64,000 nucleotides of DNA from Oscillospiraceae bacterium (GTDB lineage: Bacteria > Bacillota > Clostridia > Oscillospirales > JAAYXM01), in NCBI GenBank assembly GCA_015067485.1, contig SVMJ01000005.1, positions 1-64,000 on the forward strand, read 5' to 3'. This document shows, piece after piece, positions 35,228-42,799 of this stretch; the first letter of the stretch is position 1, and the number at the start of each line of letters is the position of its first letter. The position numbers were made by a program, and so were the translations under genes. The notes beneath the pieces are model-generated. The model ran no database searches and was not told the DNA's origin. It saw only the letters and a list, made by a program, of their open reading frames with translations.

Positions 35228-35267
35228 ATCACCACTTCGCATAGATTAAAACCAAAGGAGTGGTGAT
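35228..35267 (+). promoter_or_regulatory. Hairpin sequestering the ribosome binding site of the P-type ATPase
   Basis: Arms 35228-35238 and 35257-35267 form an 11-base stem (one G-U pair) around an 18-base loop. The AAGGAG ribosome binding site is in the 3' arm, and the stem ends exactly at the ATG. No promoter is evident between the preceding terminator and this gene. Confidence 0.55.
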
Positions 35268-37727
35268 ATGCAAGGACTGACTTCACAGGAAGCGGCGGCT
35301 CGTCTTCGTCAGCACGGGCACAATGAACTCGCAAAACCGAAAAAACACGGAGCTATCCTGAGCCTTGCCCTGTCGCAATTTTGCGATGTTTTGGTGGTGA
35401 TCCTGCTGATTGCCGCAAGCATCAGTCTGATTCTCGGCGATGTGAGCGAAGCGCTCACCATCGGCGTCATCTTACTGCTCAACGCTCTCCTCGGCTTCTT
35501 TCAGGAATACAGCACCGAGCGCGCGCTCGAAAAACTAAACGCACTCACCGCGCCGCAGGCGACCGTCCTGCGCGACGGGAAAGAGACCACGCTGGATGCC
35601 ACCTTGCTCGTCCCCGACGACATCGTGCTGCTCTCCGCGGGCGACCGCATCCCTGCAGACGGGGTTCTGCTCACCGCGAACTCGTTTGTATCCGACGAGA
35701 GTATGCTCACGGGTGAGTCGGTGGGCGTGGCAAAATCGAAAAACGATCCTGTCTTCTCCGGTTGTATCGTAACCCAAGGAAACGGTCTCTTCCGCATCAC
35801 CGCGACCGGTGCAAATTCCGAAATGGGCAAAATCGCGGGCATGCTCGCACACGCCCCCACACCGCCCACACCCCTGCAGATCCGACTTGCCAAACTCGGT
35901 GGCGTGATCGGGGTCTCCTGCATTCTCATCTGTCTCGCAGTCGCGATTTGCGGCATTTTGCGCGGTTACGCACCGCTTGATATGCTGCTCACAGGCGTAT
36001 CCCTTGCGGTCGCCGCCGTCCCCGAAGGACTCCCTGCGATCGTAACCGTCGCGCTCGCGCTCGCGGTACGGCGCATGGTCTCCCGTCGTGCGCTCATCCG
36101 CAAACTGCATGCGGTGGAAACCCTTGGCTGCGCCACCGTGGTCTGTTCGGACAAAACGGGCACACTCACGCAAAATCGTATGGAAGTAAAAACCATTGTA
36201 ACCCCCGACGGGAACACATCTCGGCTTCTCACCATCGCAAAACTTTGCAATAATGCCACCGAAACCACAGGCGAGCCAACCGAACGCGCACTCTTTCTCG
36301 CCGCGAAAAAGCAGAAAGTCGATGGAGCAAGGATCAGCGAACTCCCCTTCGATTCCGAGCGCAAACGCATGAGTGTTTTGGTACATACCAAAAACGGCAA
36401 GATGCTCTACACCAAAGGCGCGCCCGATCTGCTGCTCCCCTTGTGTACCCGCTATGAATCCCACGGTCAAATTCTCCCTTTAACCGATGAGATGCGCTCT
36501 GCGTTTGAGCGGCAAAATGTCGATCTCGCAAGTGGGGCCCTGCGCGTACTCGCCTTTGCATACCGCGAAAGCGAAACTTTGGATGAGTCTGATCTGATCT
36601 ACTGTGGTCTCGCAGGTCTGATGGACCCGCCGCGCAAAGACGTCAAAGCCGCGGTCAAAACCTGCCGCAAAGCGGGCATCCGCCCCGTGATGGTAACCGG
36701 CGACCACGTGCTCACCGCACGCGCCATCGCGGAGCAGATCGACATTTTCCGCCCCGGGGATGCGGTGCTCTCAGGCTCTGATCTCGACCGCCTATCCGAC
36801 ACCGCATTGACTGAGAAACTCGCAAAAACAAGCGTTTTTGCGCGTGTAACGCCCGCTCACAAACTCCGCATCGTGCGCGCATTCCAAAAGAGCGGTGAAG
36901 TGGTCGCCATGACGGGCGACGGGGTCAACGATGCGCCTGCGGTGCGGGAAGCGGATATCGGGGTCGCCATGGGGAAATCGGGTACCGACGTTACGCGCGA
37001 AGCGGCAGGCGTGGTACTGCTGGATGACAGTTTCGGAACGCTGGTACGCGCCGCAGAAGAAGGGCGCGGCATCTATGCCAACATCCGCAAATTCATCCGC
37101 TATCTGCTCTCCTGTAACATCGGCGAAGTGTGTACCATGTTCTTCGCCATGCTGGTCGGTCTCCCCATCCCCTTACTCCCAATTCAGATTCTGTTTGTAA
37201 ACTTAGTAACCGACGGTCTCCCCGCGGTCGCACTCGGTCTGGAACCCACCGATCCCCATGTGATGCAGCATCCCCCACGCGGCAAAAACGACTCAGTCTT
37301 TTCCGGTGGTCTTGGCGGAAAGATCGTGGCGCGTGGACTCATGATCGGGCTTGCAACGCTTTTGGTCTTCACCACAGTCTACCACGATGCGGGCTTGCGC
37401 CCAGGTCGCACCGCCGCCCTGTGCACGCTGATTTTCGCGCAGCTCTTCCACGTCTTCGAGTGCAAGAGCGAAACCGCGCCCTTGTGGAAGATTCCACTCG
37501 CAAACAACCCGGCACTCATCGGGGCAGTATTCTTCAGCGCGGCGGCGCTCCTATGTGCCATTTATATTCCGTTTTTGGCGGGGGTGTTTGAACTCATGCC
37601 GCTGGATATGAAGCAGTTTCTCTTATCAACAGGGGTGGCGGCATCGCTTCCCGTTTTATCGGGACTGCTCAGAAAAAGAAAAAAGACCGCCCATAGCGGT
37701 CTCACACCCAAGGCTTCCCTTGAGTGA
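35268..37727 (+). CDS. P-type cation-transporting ATPase (P2, Ca2+-type)
   Basis: An 819-residue P2-type ATPase. An N-terminal cation-ATPase domain precedes the actuator TGESVGVAKS, the membrane PEGLP motif (about 253), phosphorylation site DKTGTLT (Asp near 298), nucleotide-binding segment with YTKGAPDLLLPLC, hinge TGDGVNDAPAV (near 550) and six C-terminal helices including LQILFVNLVTDGLPA-like IQILFVNLVTDGLPAVALG. This architecture is typical of calcium pumps. The last 13 or so codons lie over a hairpin and repeat DNA, so the natural C-terminus may have been extended. Substrate assignment to Ca2+ is by family only. Confidence 0.93.
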   Translation: MQGLTSQEAAARLRQHGHNELAKPKKHGAILSLALSQFCDVLVVILLIAASISLILGDVSEALTIGVILLLNALLGFFQEYSTERALEKLNALTAPQATVLRDGKETTLDATLLVPDDIVLLSAGDRIPADGVLLTANSFVSDESMLTGESVGVAKSKNDPVFSGCIVTQGNGLFRITATGANSEMGKIAGMLAHAPTPPTPLQIRLAKLGGVIGVSCILICLAVAICGILRGYAPLDMLLTGVSLAVAAVPEGLPAIVTVALALAVRRMVSRRALIRKLHAVETLGCATVVCSDKTGTLTQNRMEVKTIVTPDGNTSRLLTIAKLCNNATETTGEPTERALFLAAKKQKVDGARISELPFDSERKRMSVLVHTKNGKMLYTKGAPDLLLPLCTRYESHGQILPLTDEMRSAFERQNVDLASGALRVLAFAYRESETLDESDLIYCGLAGLMDPPRKDVKAAVKTCRKAGIRPVMVTGDHVLTARAIAEQIDIFRPGDAVLSGSDLDRLSDTALTEKLAKTSVFARVTPAHKLRIVRAFQKSGEVVAMTGDGVNDAPAVREADIGVAMGKSGTDVTREAAGVVLLDDSFGTLVRAAEEGRGIYANIRKFIRYLLSCNIGEVCTMFFAMLVGLPIPLLPIQILFVNLVTDGLPAVALGLEPTDPHVMQHPPRGKNDSVFSGGLGGKIVARGLMIGLATLLVFTTVYHDAGLRPGRTAALCTLIFAQLFHVFECKSETAPLWKIPLANNPALIGAVFFSAAALLCAIYIPFLAGVFELMPLDMKQFLLSTGVAASLPVLSGLLRKRKKTAHSGLTPKASLE
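37671..37702 (-). terminator. Terminator of the DUF559 gene, inside the ATPase 3' end
   Basis: AGACCGC (37684-37690) pairs with GCGGTCT (37696-37702). TTTTTTCTTTTTC follows on the minus strand. Confidence 0.75.
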
Positions 37728-37730
37728 GTA

Positions 37731-38141
37731 TCAGCGCTCCCCCAAAAAGGCTTCCCCTTGAGGGGAAGCTGTCGAGCAAAGCGAGACTGATGAGGTGTCG
37801 ATATGCTTTAAGATATCTTCGCAAACACTCTCAAATCTTTGATTGATATCCAAATTGGAATATCTCAACACCTTGAAACCGAGAGATGTTAAATACTCAT
37901 CCCGTATTACGTCGTTCGCAATCCCTTTCTCTTCATAGTGTTGCGAGCCGTCAAGTTCAATCACAATTTTTGCTGAAGCAATGTAAAAATCAACAATATA
38001 GTTCCCGATCACCTTTTGTCTGTGGACAGTAATCGGTAATGTTTTCAAAAAATCGTACCATAAACGGCGTTCTTCTTTGGTCATGTTCTTTCTTAATGTT
38101 TTTGCCCTGTCCGTTAATTTTGCGTTATTGGTTTGATTCAT
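37731..38141 (-). CDS. DUF559 (Vsr/PD-(D/E)xK-like) endonuclease
   Basis: A 136-residue protein with the DUF559 pattern: an N-terminal NMTKEERRLWYDFLK helix, then VIGNYIVDFYIASAKIVIEL and ELDGSQHYEEKG, whose Asp, Glu and His-Tyr residues make up the Vsr-like nuclease core, and YLTSLGFKVLRYSNLDI. The ATG at 38141 follows GAGGTGG, which belongs to the flanking repeat. The last 17 codons run through the opposite repeat copy. So start and end signals are both provided by the inverted repeats that flank it. The DNA target is unknown. Confidence 0.85.
   Translation of the reverse strand: MNQTNNAKLTDRAKTLRKNMTKEERRLWYDFLKTLPITVHRQKVIGNYIVDFYIASAKIVIELDGSQHYEEKGIANDVIRDEYLTSLGFKVLRYSNLDINQRFESVCEDILKHIDTSSVSLCSTASPQGEAFLGER
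37749..37797 (+). repeat. Composite hairpin repeat, left copy of the endonuclease cassette
   Basis: A palindrome CTTCCCCTTGAGGGGAAG (37751-37768) is followed by a second hairpin GTC...GAC (GTCGAGC/GCGAGAC) and ends TGATGAGGTG. A degenerate partial copy of the first palindrome precedes it at about 37709-37728. This element type is dispersed in many gut Clostridia as far as I recall; copy number here cannot be counted. Confidence 0.75.
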
Positions 38142-38148
38142 CCGATTC

Positions 38149-38194
38149 CACCTCATCCACCGCAAGCGGTCCCCCTTCCCCTCAAGGGGAAGGC
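38149..38194 (-). repeat. Composite hairpin repeat, right (inverted) copy of the endonuclease cassette
   Basis: Read on the minus strand it has the same first palindrome (CTTCCCC-TTGA-GGGGAAG), a second hairpin of different sequence (ACCGC-TT-GCGGT) and the same GATGAGGTG end. It is inverted relative to the left copy and supplies the ribosome binding site of the endonuclease gene. Confidence 0.75.
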
Positions 38195-38199
38195 AAATC

Positions 38200-38325
38200 T
38201 CAAATAAAAATGAAATAACCCTCAGTCGGTACGTCTTTCACCCATACACGACTAAGGGTTATTTCTCTGAACTCTTGATATCTAACATCGTTTAACCTCT
38301 CTTTCTTTGTATTCAAGCGATCCAT
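38200..38325 (-). CDS. Possible 41-residue small protein
   Basis: An open frame of 41 codons on the minus strand with a protein-like composition (MDRLNTKKERLNDVRYQEF at the start, ending GYFIFI). There is no good ribosome binding site, and the frame runs over a hairpin (38213-38264). It may be real, or the remains of a longer gene together with the frames at 38282-38356 and 38379-38534. I do not recognise the family. Confidence 0.2.
   Translation of the reverse strand: MDRLNTKKERLNDVRYQEFREITLSRVWVKDVPTEGYFIFI
38213..38264 (-). other. 16-base hairpin upstream of the DUF559 gene
   Basis: AAATAACCCTCAGTCG pairs with CGACTAAGGGTTATTT (one mismatch) around a 20-base loop. CATTTTTATTT follows on the minus strand, so it could terminate a minus-strand transcript that starts near 38505. 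Confidence 0.45.
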
Positions 38326-38378
38326 CCGCAAATCCAAACTTCCTGTTTTTCATCATCTTTCTCTTCTTTTCAGTTTCC

Positions 38379-38534
38379 CTAAACTTCTTCTTTAAGCAAG
38401 ATACCTTTTATGTGATCGGAAGTTTTTTGCGCTATGACGTTCGCTTGTCTCGGCCCACCGTCTTCTTGGAGCCTTATCTCTCTTAGAACATCGGTATCAC
38501 CCTTTCTGATTATAATATACCATAAGGGTACCAC
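38379..38534 (-). CDS. Possible 51-residue small protein or gene remnant
   Basis: A minus-strand frame from GTG at 38534 to TAG at 38379 encodes 51 residues with a protein-like stretch (GDTDVLREIRLQEDGGPRQ near residues 12-30). A good promoter for the same strand overlaps its first codons, which argues against translation of the whole frame. A further short frame (38282-38356) links it to the one at 38200-38325. Not recognised; a decayed gene is as likely as a live one. Confidence 0.2.
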   Translation of the reverse strand: MVPLWYIIIRKGDTDVLREIRLQEDGGPRQANVIAQKTSDHIKGILLKEEV

Positions 38535-38542
38535 CTTTGCAA
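38514..38542 (-). promoter_or_regulatory. Promoter into the 38.2-38.5 kb non-coding stretch
   Basis: TTGCAA (38537-38542), 17 bases, TATATT (38514-38519) on the minus strand. It would start a roughly 290-base RNA ending at the hairpin 38213-38264. Confidence 0.5.
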
Positions 38543-38617
38543 GATGGTAATTTGTACAAAATATACTATTGCAAACTGTTCAAAACAGAGATTCTATTGC
38601 ACTTTGCCCAATTTCTC

Positions 38618-38646
38618 TTGACTCCTTGTTTTTCATATGCTATACT
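38618..38646 (+). promoter_or_regulatory. Strong promoter for a candidate small RNA
   Basis: TTGACT (38618-38623), exactly 17 bases, TATACT (38641-38646). No protein-coding gene lies downstream on this strand before a terminator. Confidence 0.65.
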
Positions 38647-38652
38647 GATATT

Positions 38653-38785
38653 GTTGGCGCATTGTAAATAAGCGCCATATCAACACAAAATCGATCCGTG
38701 TGCGGCACATCTCTAAACTCACCACTCATAACTTAAAACTAAACACTAAAAAAGGCTTCGGACTTTCGTCCGAAGCCTTTTTCTT
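38653..38785 (+). ncRNA. Candidate small RNA of about 130 bases
   Basis: Bounded by the promoter at 38618-38646 and the rho-independent terminator at 38749-38785. Near its 5' end GGCGC (38656-38660) pairs with GCGCC, extended by flanking complementarity. The 3' third is the terminator, which is shared with the convergent peptide gene. The middle has an unstructured A/C-rich stretch. No Rfam family is recognised. Expression is inferred only from the signals. Confidence 0.4.
38749..38785. terminator. Bidirectional terminator behind peptide gene 1 and the candidate small RNA
   Basis: A perfect 15-base stem (AAAAAGGCTTCGGAC and complement, 38749-38763/38768-38782) with loop TTTC. T runs occur on both sides. 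Confidence 0.92.
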
Positions 38786-38792
38786 TGTTTGC

Positions 38793-38924
38793 TTATACAG
38801 CCGGAATGTCCAGGTCGCCGTCGACGCCCCACATGTCATCCACGAAGTTTTCACTTGTAGTCATGACATCCGCCTGCTGGAACAGGGAAATTTCCAGTTC
38901 CGGTACTTCATAAATGTTTTTCAT
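38793..38924 (-). CDS. Short conserved peptide 1, paired with Ig-like protein 2
   Basis: A 43-residue peptide gene 18 bases after the stop of the large Ig-like protein; GGAAGGGAG lies in the gap. The sequence has Tyr5, Pro8-Glu9-Leu10-Glu11, Phe15, Asp19-Val20-Met21-Thr22, Ser24, Asn26 and Trp32. All of these recur at the same positions in the peptide at 43040-43141. It has no signal peptide, no cysteines, and an acidic tail ending DLDIPAV. The YxxPxL element resembles leader motifs of some modified peptides (lasso leaders), but no maturation gene is nearby. Function unknown. Confidence 0.75.
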   Translation of the reverse strand: MKNIYEVPELEISLFQQADVMTTSENFVDDMWGVDGDLDIPAV

Positions 38925-38942
38925 GTCTGTAATCTCCCTTCC

Positions 38943-41900
38943 TTAGTTTGCTGCTGCGCAAATGTCGCATTCAGGATTTACCGAGTGGTAAATCTCTGCA
39001 GCGCATTCCTTTGCTTCCTGCTTTTCACCCTGCTTCGGATTCTTGTGAATTGCTTCCGCAATCGTGAGAATAGAGCGCGGTTCGGAGCAGTTGCCATAAA
39101 CCACGGTGCCGTCCTTCAAAATCATATAAGAACGAGCGATGATTTCACGGCCGTAGTTTGCCGGTGCGATGTTGATCAGAACTGCGGTGTACGAAACACT
39201 ATCACCGTTGTCTTTATACCATCTTGCAGCAGTATTCGGGCAGTCTGCAACAGTGTAGCCGTTCAGCTTTGCACCGAGTTTGATGTCATTGGTGGTATAT
39301 TTGGTTGCGCCGTCGAGTGCCTTTGCCGGAATCAAAACAGTACCGATTGTCTCCACATCGTCCAAGAGTTCCTTGTCGATGGTGCTAACAAAGCGCAAGC
39401 CCATCGGATCATTGTAACGCATGGATGCACCTGCGGTGGTGGAGATCGCACCGTCGATGAGACGGATCAGGTTGATCGCATCAAGGAAGAAATAACGATC
39501 CTTGTAGCCGGTTTCAAGTTCGCCGGTTTCCGGGTTGGTGTAAGAATCGCTGTTGTAAGCTGCTTCCTTCTTGACCCACAGGACGTATTCTCCTGCTTCG
39601 AGAGCCTTGGGTGCAGCAGACATGGAGACCATGTTTTCCACGTCGCCTGTCGCACCGCCCCACGGAACGCTTACAAACTTGTTTTCTTCAACAAGAGATT
39701 CTTCCATGTATGCCGTCTTAGCAGCCATGGTGGTGAGAGCGGTTGCCGGAGCCTTGGAGATATAGAGATCAGCATCTGCGGAGTTTGTGACAGTATCAGA
39801 AATCACCTGTGCTGCATAAACGCCGGACTTTGCGACATTGACCTTGATCGCGTAGTACTTACCGATCGCAACGACATTCGACCATGTGTAGGAAGAAGCG
39901 TTAAGAGACGGAGTACCATCATACTGGAAGAATTCCCAGTTGCCGTAGCCTTCGGTGCTTTCAGTGGTTGCGTTCAGGAGTGCTGTTGCGCTGTTTGCAA
40001 CTGCGAAGTCCTGAATTTCGTACTTGCTGATTTCACCAACGGTAAGGTCGATGGAATCGGACTGACCGTCGATGGTTGCGGTGATGGTAACATTGCCGAT
40101 CTTGTGGCCGGTTACAACGCCGCCGTTTACGGTTGCGATGCTATCGTCGGAAGATTCCCAAACGATGTCAGCTTCACGGTAGCCTGCAGATTCCGGATCA
40201 AGAACCGGGGTAATGGTTACCGGCTGATCGGTACATACCAAAGTGGTATCTGCAGTCAGTTCAATGCCGGTAACCGCAACATCGCCAACTCTGAAGAGCT
40301 GCAATGCATCGATGAAGAAGTAACGGTCATTCTGACCATTTTCGGTTTTATCGGTTTCCGGGTTGACATAGGTTCCGTTGTTCCAGTTATAGGAAGGTTC
40401 TGCCTTGATCCAGAGTGCATATTCTTCGCCTTCGACGAGCGCGAACTGAGTAGTACCAACATGTTCCTGGTTGTGCATGTTGCCAACCGGTCTACCCCAG
40501 GTGATGTGGGTAACCTTATTTGCTTCTACAAATGCTTCAGCGGTACTTTCGACGCTTGCCTTGGTGAGATAAACATCACCGTCAGCAGAAGAACTCCAAA
40601 CGTCCATGATTGCCTTTGCAGTGTACATGCCGGATTCTTTTGCGGTAAACTTGATTGCATAGTATCCGGAGACGTAAATTACATCGGTCGGGTTATAATC
40701 TGCGCCAATGTAGACAACCGGGGTAGCACTGTAGGAATGCACGGTCCAATCACCGTAATTTGCAGTGGAAACACCTTTTTCTGTGTTTGCAGTTTCCAGA
40801 ATGCTCGCGCTCTGACCATTTGTAGTAATGGTTTTACTGTCGATGACATAGTCCTGAATTTCGAAGTCGTACTTCTTTTCGCCAACCACTACTGTAACAG
40901 AGTCGAACTTGCCGCCTGCAGTTGCAGTGATGGTTGCAGTACCAGCCTTGACCGCGGTAAGAATCCCGGTTTCTTCATCGAAGGATACAGCATCGCCCTG
41001 GACAGACCATACAGCATCTTCAACCGCCGGTTCAACGGTTGCGGAAAGAGTGCAAGTATCGCCAACAATCATGGACTGACCGTCTTCCACGCCGGAAATG
41101 GTAACATTGGAAACCAAAAGTTCACGAATCTTATAGAGTTCCAATGCGTCTGCAAAGAAATAACGGTCACCGTTACCGTTGATGAGATCGCCGGTGTCGG
41201 GTTCATAATGGCCATACTTATTGGTGGCATTAGCAAATTCTTCATATTTGGTATAGGAAGATTCCTTTTTCAGCCACAGAGTATATTCCTGACCTGCAAT
41301 CAAATCAAGTTCAGTATGTCCGCCAAATTCCACGTCGGCGGTATTGCCCATGCGCTTACCCCAATCGATGTGAGCAACCTTATTCTCTTCTACGAATGCC
41401 TGCGCACTGGTGGTTTTCACACCATCAATCTTCGCCGGGGTGAAATAAACATCACCGCCAGCAGACGAATTCCAAACGTCCATAATTGCATTCAAGCCAT
41501 ATACGCCGGTTTCCTGTGCAGTGAAACTGATTGCATAGTATCCGACGACCTCAATTACATCGGTCGGGTTATAAGCTGCGCCAGTGTAGAAATCCGGGGT
41601 GTCACTGTAGGAATGTACGGTCCAATCACCGTAGTTTGCAGTAGAAACACCTATTTCTGTGTTTGCAGTCTGCAGAATGGGCAGATCTTTGCCGTTTTCA
41701 ACTTTACCATTTTCAACGACATAGTCCTGAATTTCAAAGGTTTGCTTCAGGGTGCCGCCAACGATTACGCTAACGGAAGCAGATTTTCCGGCACAAGTTG
41801 CGGTGATAGTTGCAACACCGTCAGCAACCGCGGTAACAACGCCACCGTCTACGGTTGCAACTTCGTTATCGGAAGACTTCCAAGTAACATCCATGTTTGC

Positions 41901-42623
41901 TGCACTTGCCGGAATGACATTTGCAGTAAGGTTCATGGTATCGCCGGCTTCCAAACGGGATTCAGCACCGGTGAGATAAATACCGATTCCGCCAGCCTTG
42001 TAGAGATTCAAGGTGTCGAGCGGAACAAATGCCTGGCCTAAATCGCCATTCGGATCGTCCTGAACAAACCAAAGATGGTAGAACCCTTCAGCCAACGCAA
42101 CTTCTTTAGTCGAAGTTGCCTTATGCCCGGTTACAACAGTTGCACTGTCCATATCCGGGATGTCAATCAAAAGGTTCTCAGCCTTTTCTGCTTCTGCCAA
42201 TGTCAAAACAGAGTCATCAGTGAGATAGAAATGTGCGGTAGTGTTACGGTTCTGATTCATCGAGTCAAAGATGACTTCCGGAGTATATACACCGCTCTCA
42301 TCTACACGGATGACGAAGAGCATTGCAGACTTCGCTGTATACCCATCCAACAAATAGAAAAGCGGTTCGCTACCAGCTACTGAAGCATAGGTGAATTTTT
42401 TTCCTGTTACGGTGGATGGAGTAACATAATCACTACCTGCTGCTTGCCAATTCAGGTCGGTACTGTACTGGAATACAGTTTCGCTGGATGCTGCAGCCGC
42501 TGCCTTGAACTTATAGCTTAGGGTCGGCTCGGTTGTTGCTGCGCTTGCAGAGAGCATACCGACAGGCAGAAGACTGACGAGCATGCAGACAGCAAGCAAA
42601 AGGGATAAAATGCGTTTTTTCAT
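38943..42623 (-). CDS. Large secreted Ig-like (Big_2) repeat protein 2
   Basis: A 1226-residue exported protein with a signal peptide (1-29, ending SASAA). Four long beta modules (about 30-210, 291-499, 585-779, 865-1055) alternate with Big_2-type Ig domains (212-289, 500-583, 780-863), whose cores read VTWKSSDNEVATVD and VWESSDDSIATVN. A C-terminal domain (1057-1226) begins near PMGLRFVSTIDKELL. Modules 2 and 3 are nearly duplicate (VSTANYGDWTVHSYS in both), showing recent internal duplication. It ends with four cysteine/alanine-rich residues and no sorting signal. AGGAGG precedes the ATG. Co-transcribed with peptide 1. Probable role is surface or carbohydrate binding, by inference. Confidence 0.82.
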   Translation of the reverse strand: MKKRILSLLLAVCMLVSLLPVGMLSASAATTEPTLSYKFKAAAAASSETVFQYSTDLNWQAAGSDYVTPSTVTGKKFTYASVAGSEPLFYLLDGYTAKSAMLFVIRVDESGVYTPEVIFDSMNQNRNTTAHFYLTDDSVLTLAEAEKAENLLIDIPDMDSATVVTGHKATSTKEVALAEGFYHLWFVQDDPNGDLGQAFVPLDTLNLYKAGGIGIYLTGAESRLEAGDTMNLTANVIPASAANMDVTWKSSDNEVATVDGGVVTAVADGVATITATCAGKSASVSVIVGGTLKQTFEIQDYVVENGKVENGKDLPILQTANTEIGVSTANYGDWTVHSYSDTPDFYTGAAYNPTDVIEVVGYYAISFTAQETGVYGLNAIMDVWNSSAGGDVYFTPAKIDGVKTTSAQAFVEENKVAHIDWGKRMGNTADVEFGGHTELDLIAGQEYTLWLKKESSYTKYEEFANATNKYGHYEPDTGDLINGNGDRYFFADALELYKIRELLVSNVTISGVEDGQSMIVGDTCTLSATVEPAVEDAVWSVQGDAVSFDEETGILTAVKAGTATITATAGGKFDSVTVVVGEKKYDFEIQDYVIDSKTITTNGQSASILETANTEKGVSTANYGDWTVHSYSATPVVYIGADYNPTDVIYVSGYYAIKFTAKESGMYTAKAIMDVWSSSADGDVYLTKASVESTAEAFVEANKVTHITWGRPVGNMHNQEHVGTTQFALVEGEEYALWIKAEPSYNWNNGTYVNPETDKTENGQNDRYFFIDALQLFRVGDVAVTGIELTADTTLVCTDQPVTITPVLDPESAGYREADIVWESSDDSIATVNGGVVTGHKIGNVTITATIDGQSDSIDLTVGEISKYEIQDFAVANSATALLNATTESTEGYGNWEFFQYDGTPSLNASSYTWSNVVAIGKYYAIKVNVAKSGVYAAQVISDTVTNSADADLYISKAPATALTTMAAKTAYMEESLVEENKFVSVPWGGATGDVENMVSMSAAPKALEAGEYVLWVKKEAAYNSDSYTNPETGELETGYKDRYFFLDAINLIRLIDGAISTTAGASMRYNDPMGLRFVSTIDKELLDDVETIGTVLIPAKALDGATKYTTNDIKLGAKLNGYTVADCPNTAARWYKDNGDSVSYTAVLINIAPANYGREIIARSYMILKDGTVVYGNCSEPRSILTIAEAIHKNPKQGEKQEAKECAAEIYHSVNPECDICAAAN

Positions 42624-42679
42624 TGTCTTGTTTCCTCCTTTGAAATTTTATAATAAGGTATAATAAGACACTACTAGAA

Positions 42680-42707
42680 ATTATAGCAGACGCTCCAAAA
42701 AAATCAA
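42680..42707 (-). promoter_or_regulatory. Promoter of Ig-like protein 2
   Basis: TTGATT (42702-42707), 16 bases, TATAAT (42680-42685) on the minus strand. Confidence 0.65.
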
Positions 42708-42799
42708 GTACTTTTTTCGTTTTTTTGAATTTTTTTCTTTTTTCATAGGAAATACATCCGACGAGCCCTTATGGCCCCTGTGTTTTGGTAACATTCAAC

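Noticed and set aside
38700..42041. A plus-strand open frame of over 1100 codons opposite Ig-like protein 2
   Set aside because: It is a mirror of the real gene: the coding strand avoids TTA, CTA and TCA codons, so the antisense stays open. It has no signal peptide or ribosome binding site and an implausible cysteine/valine-rich composition.
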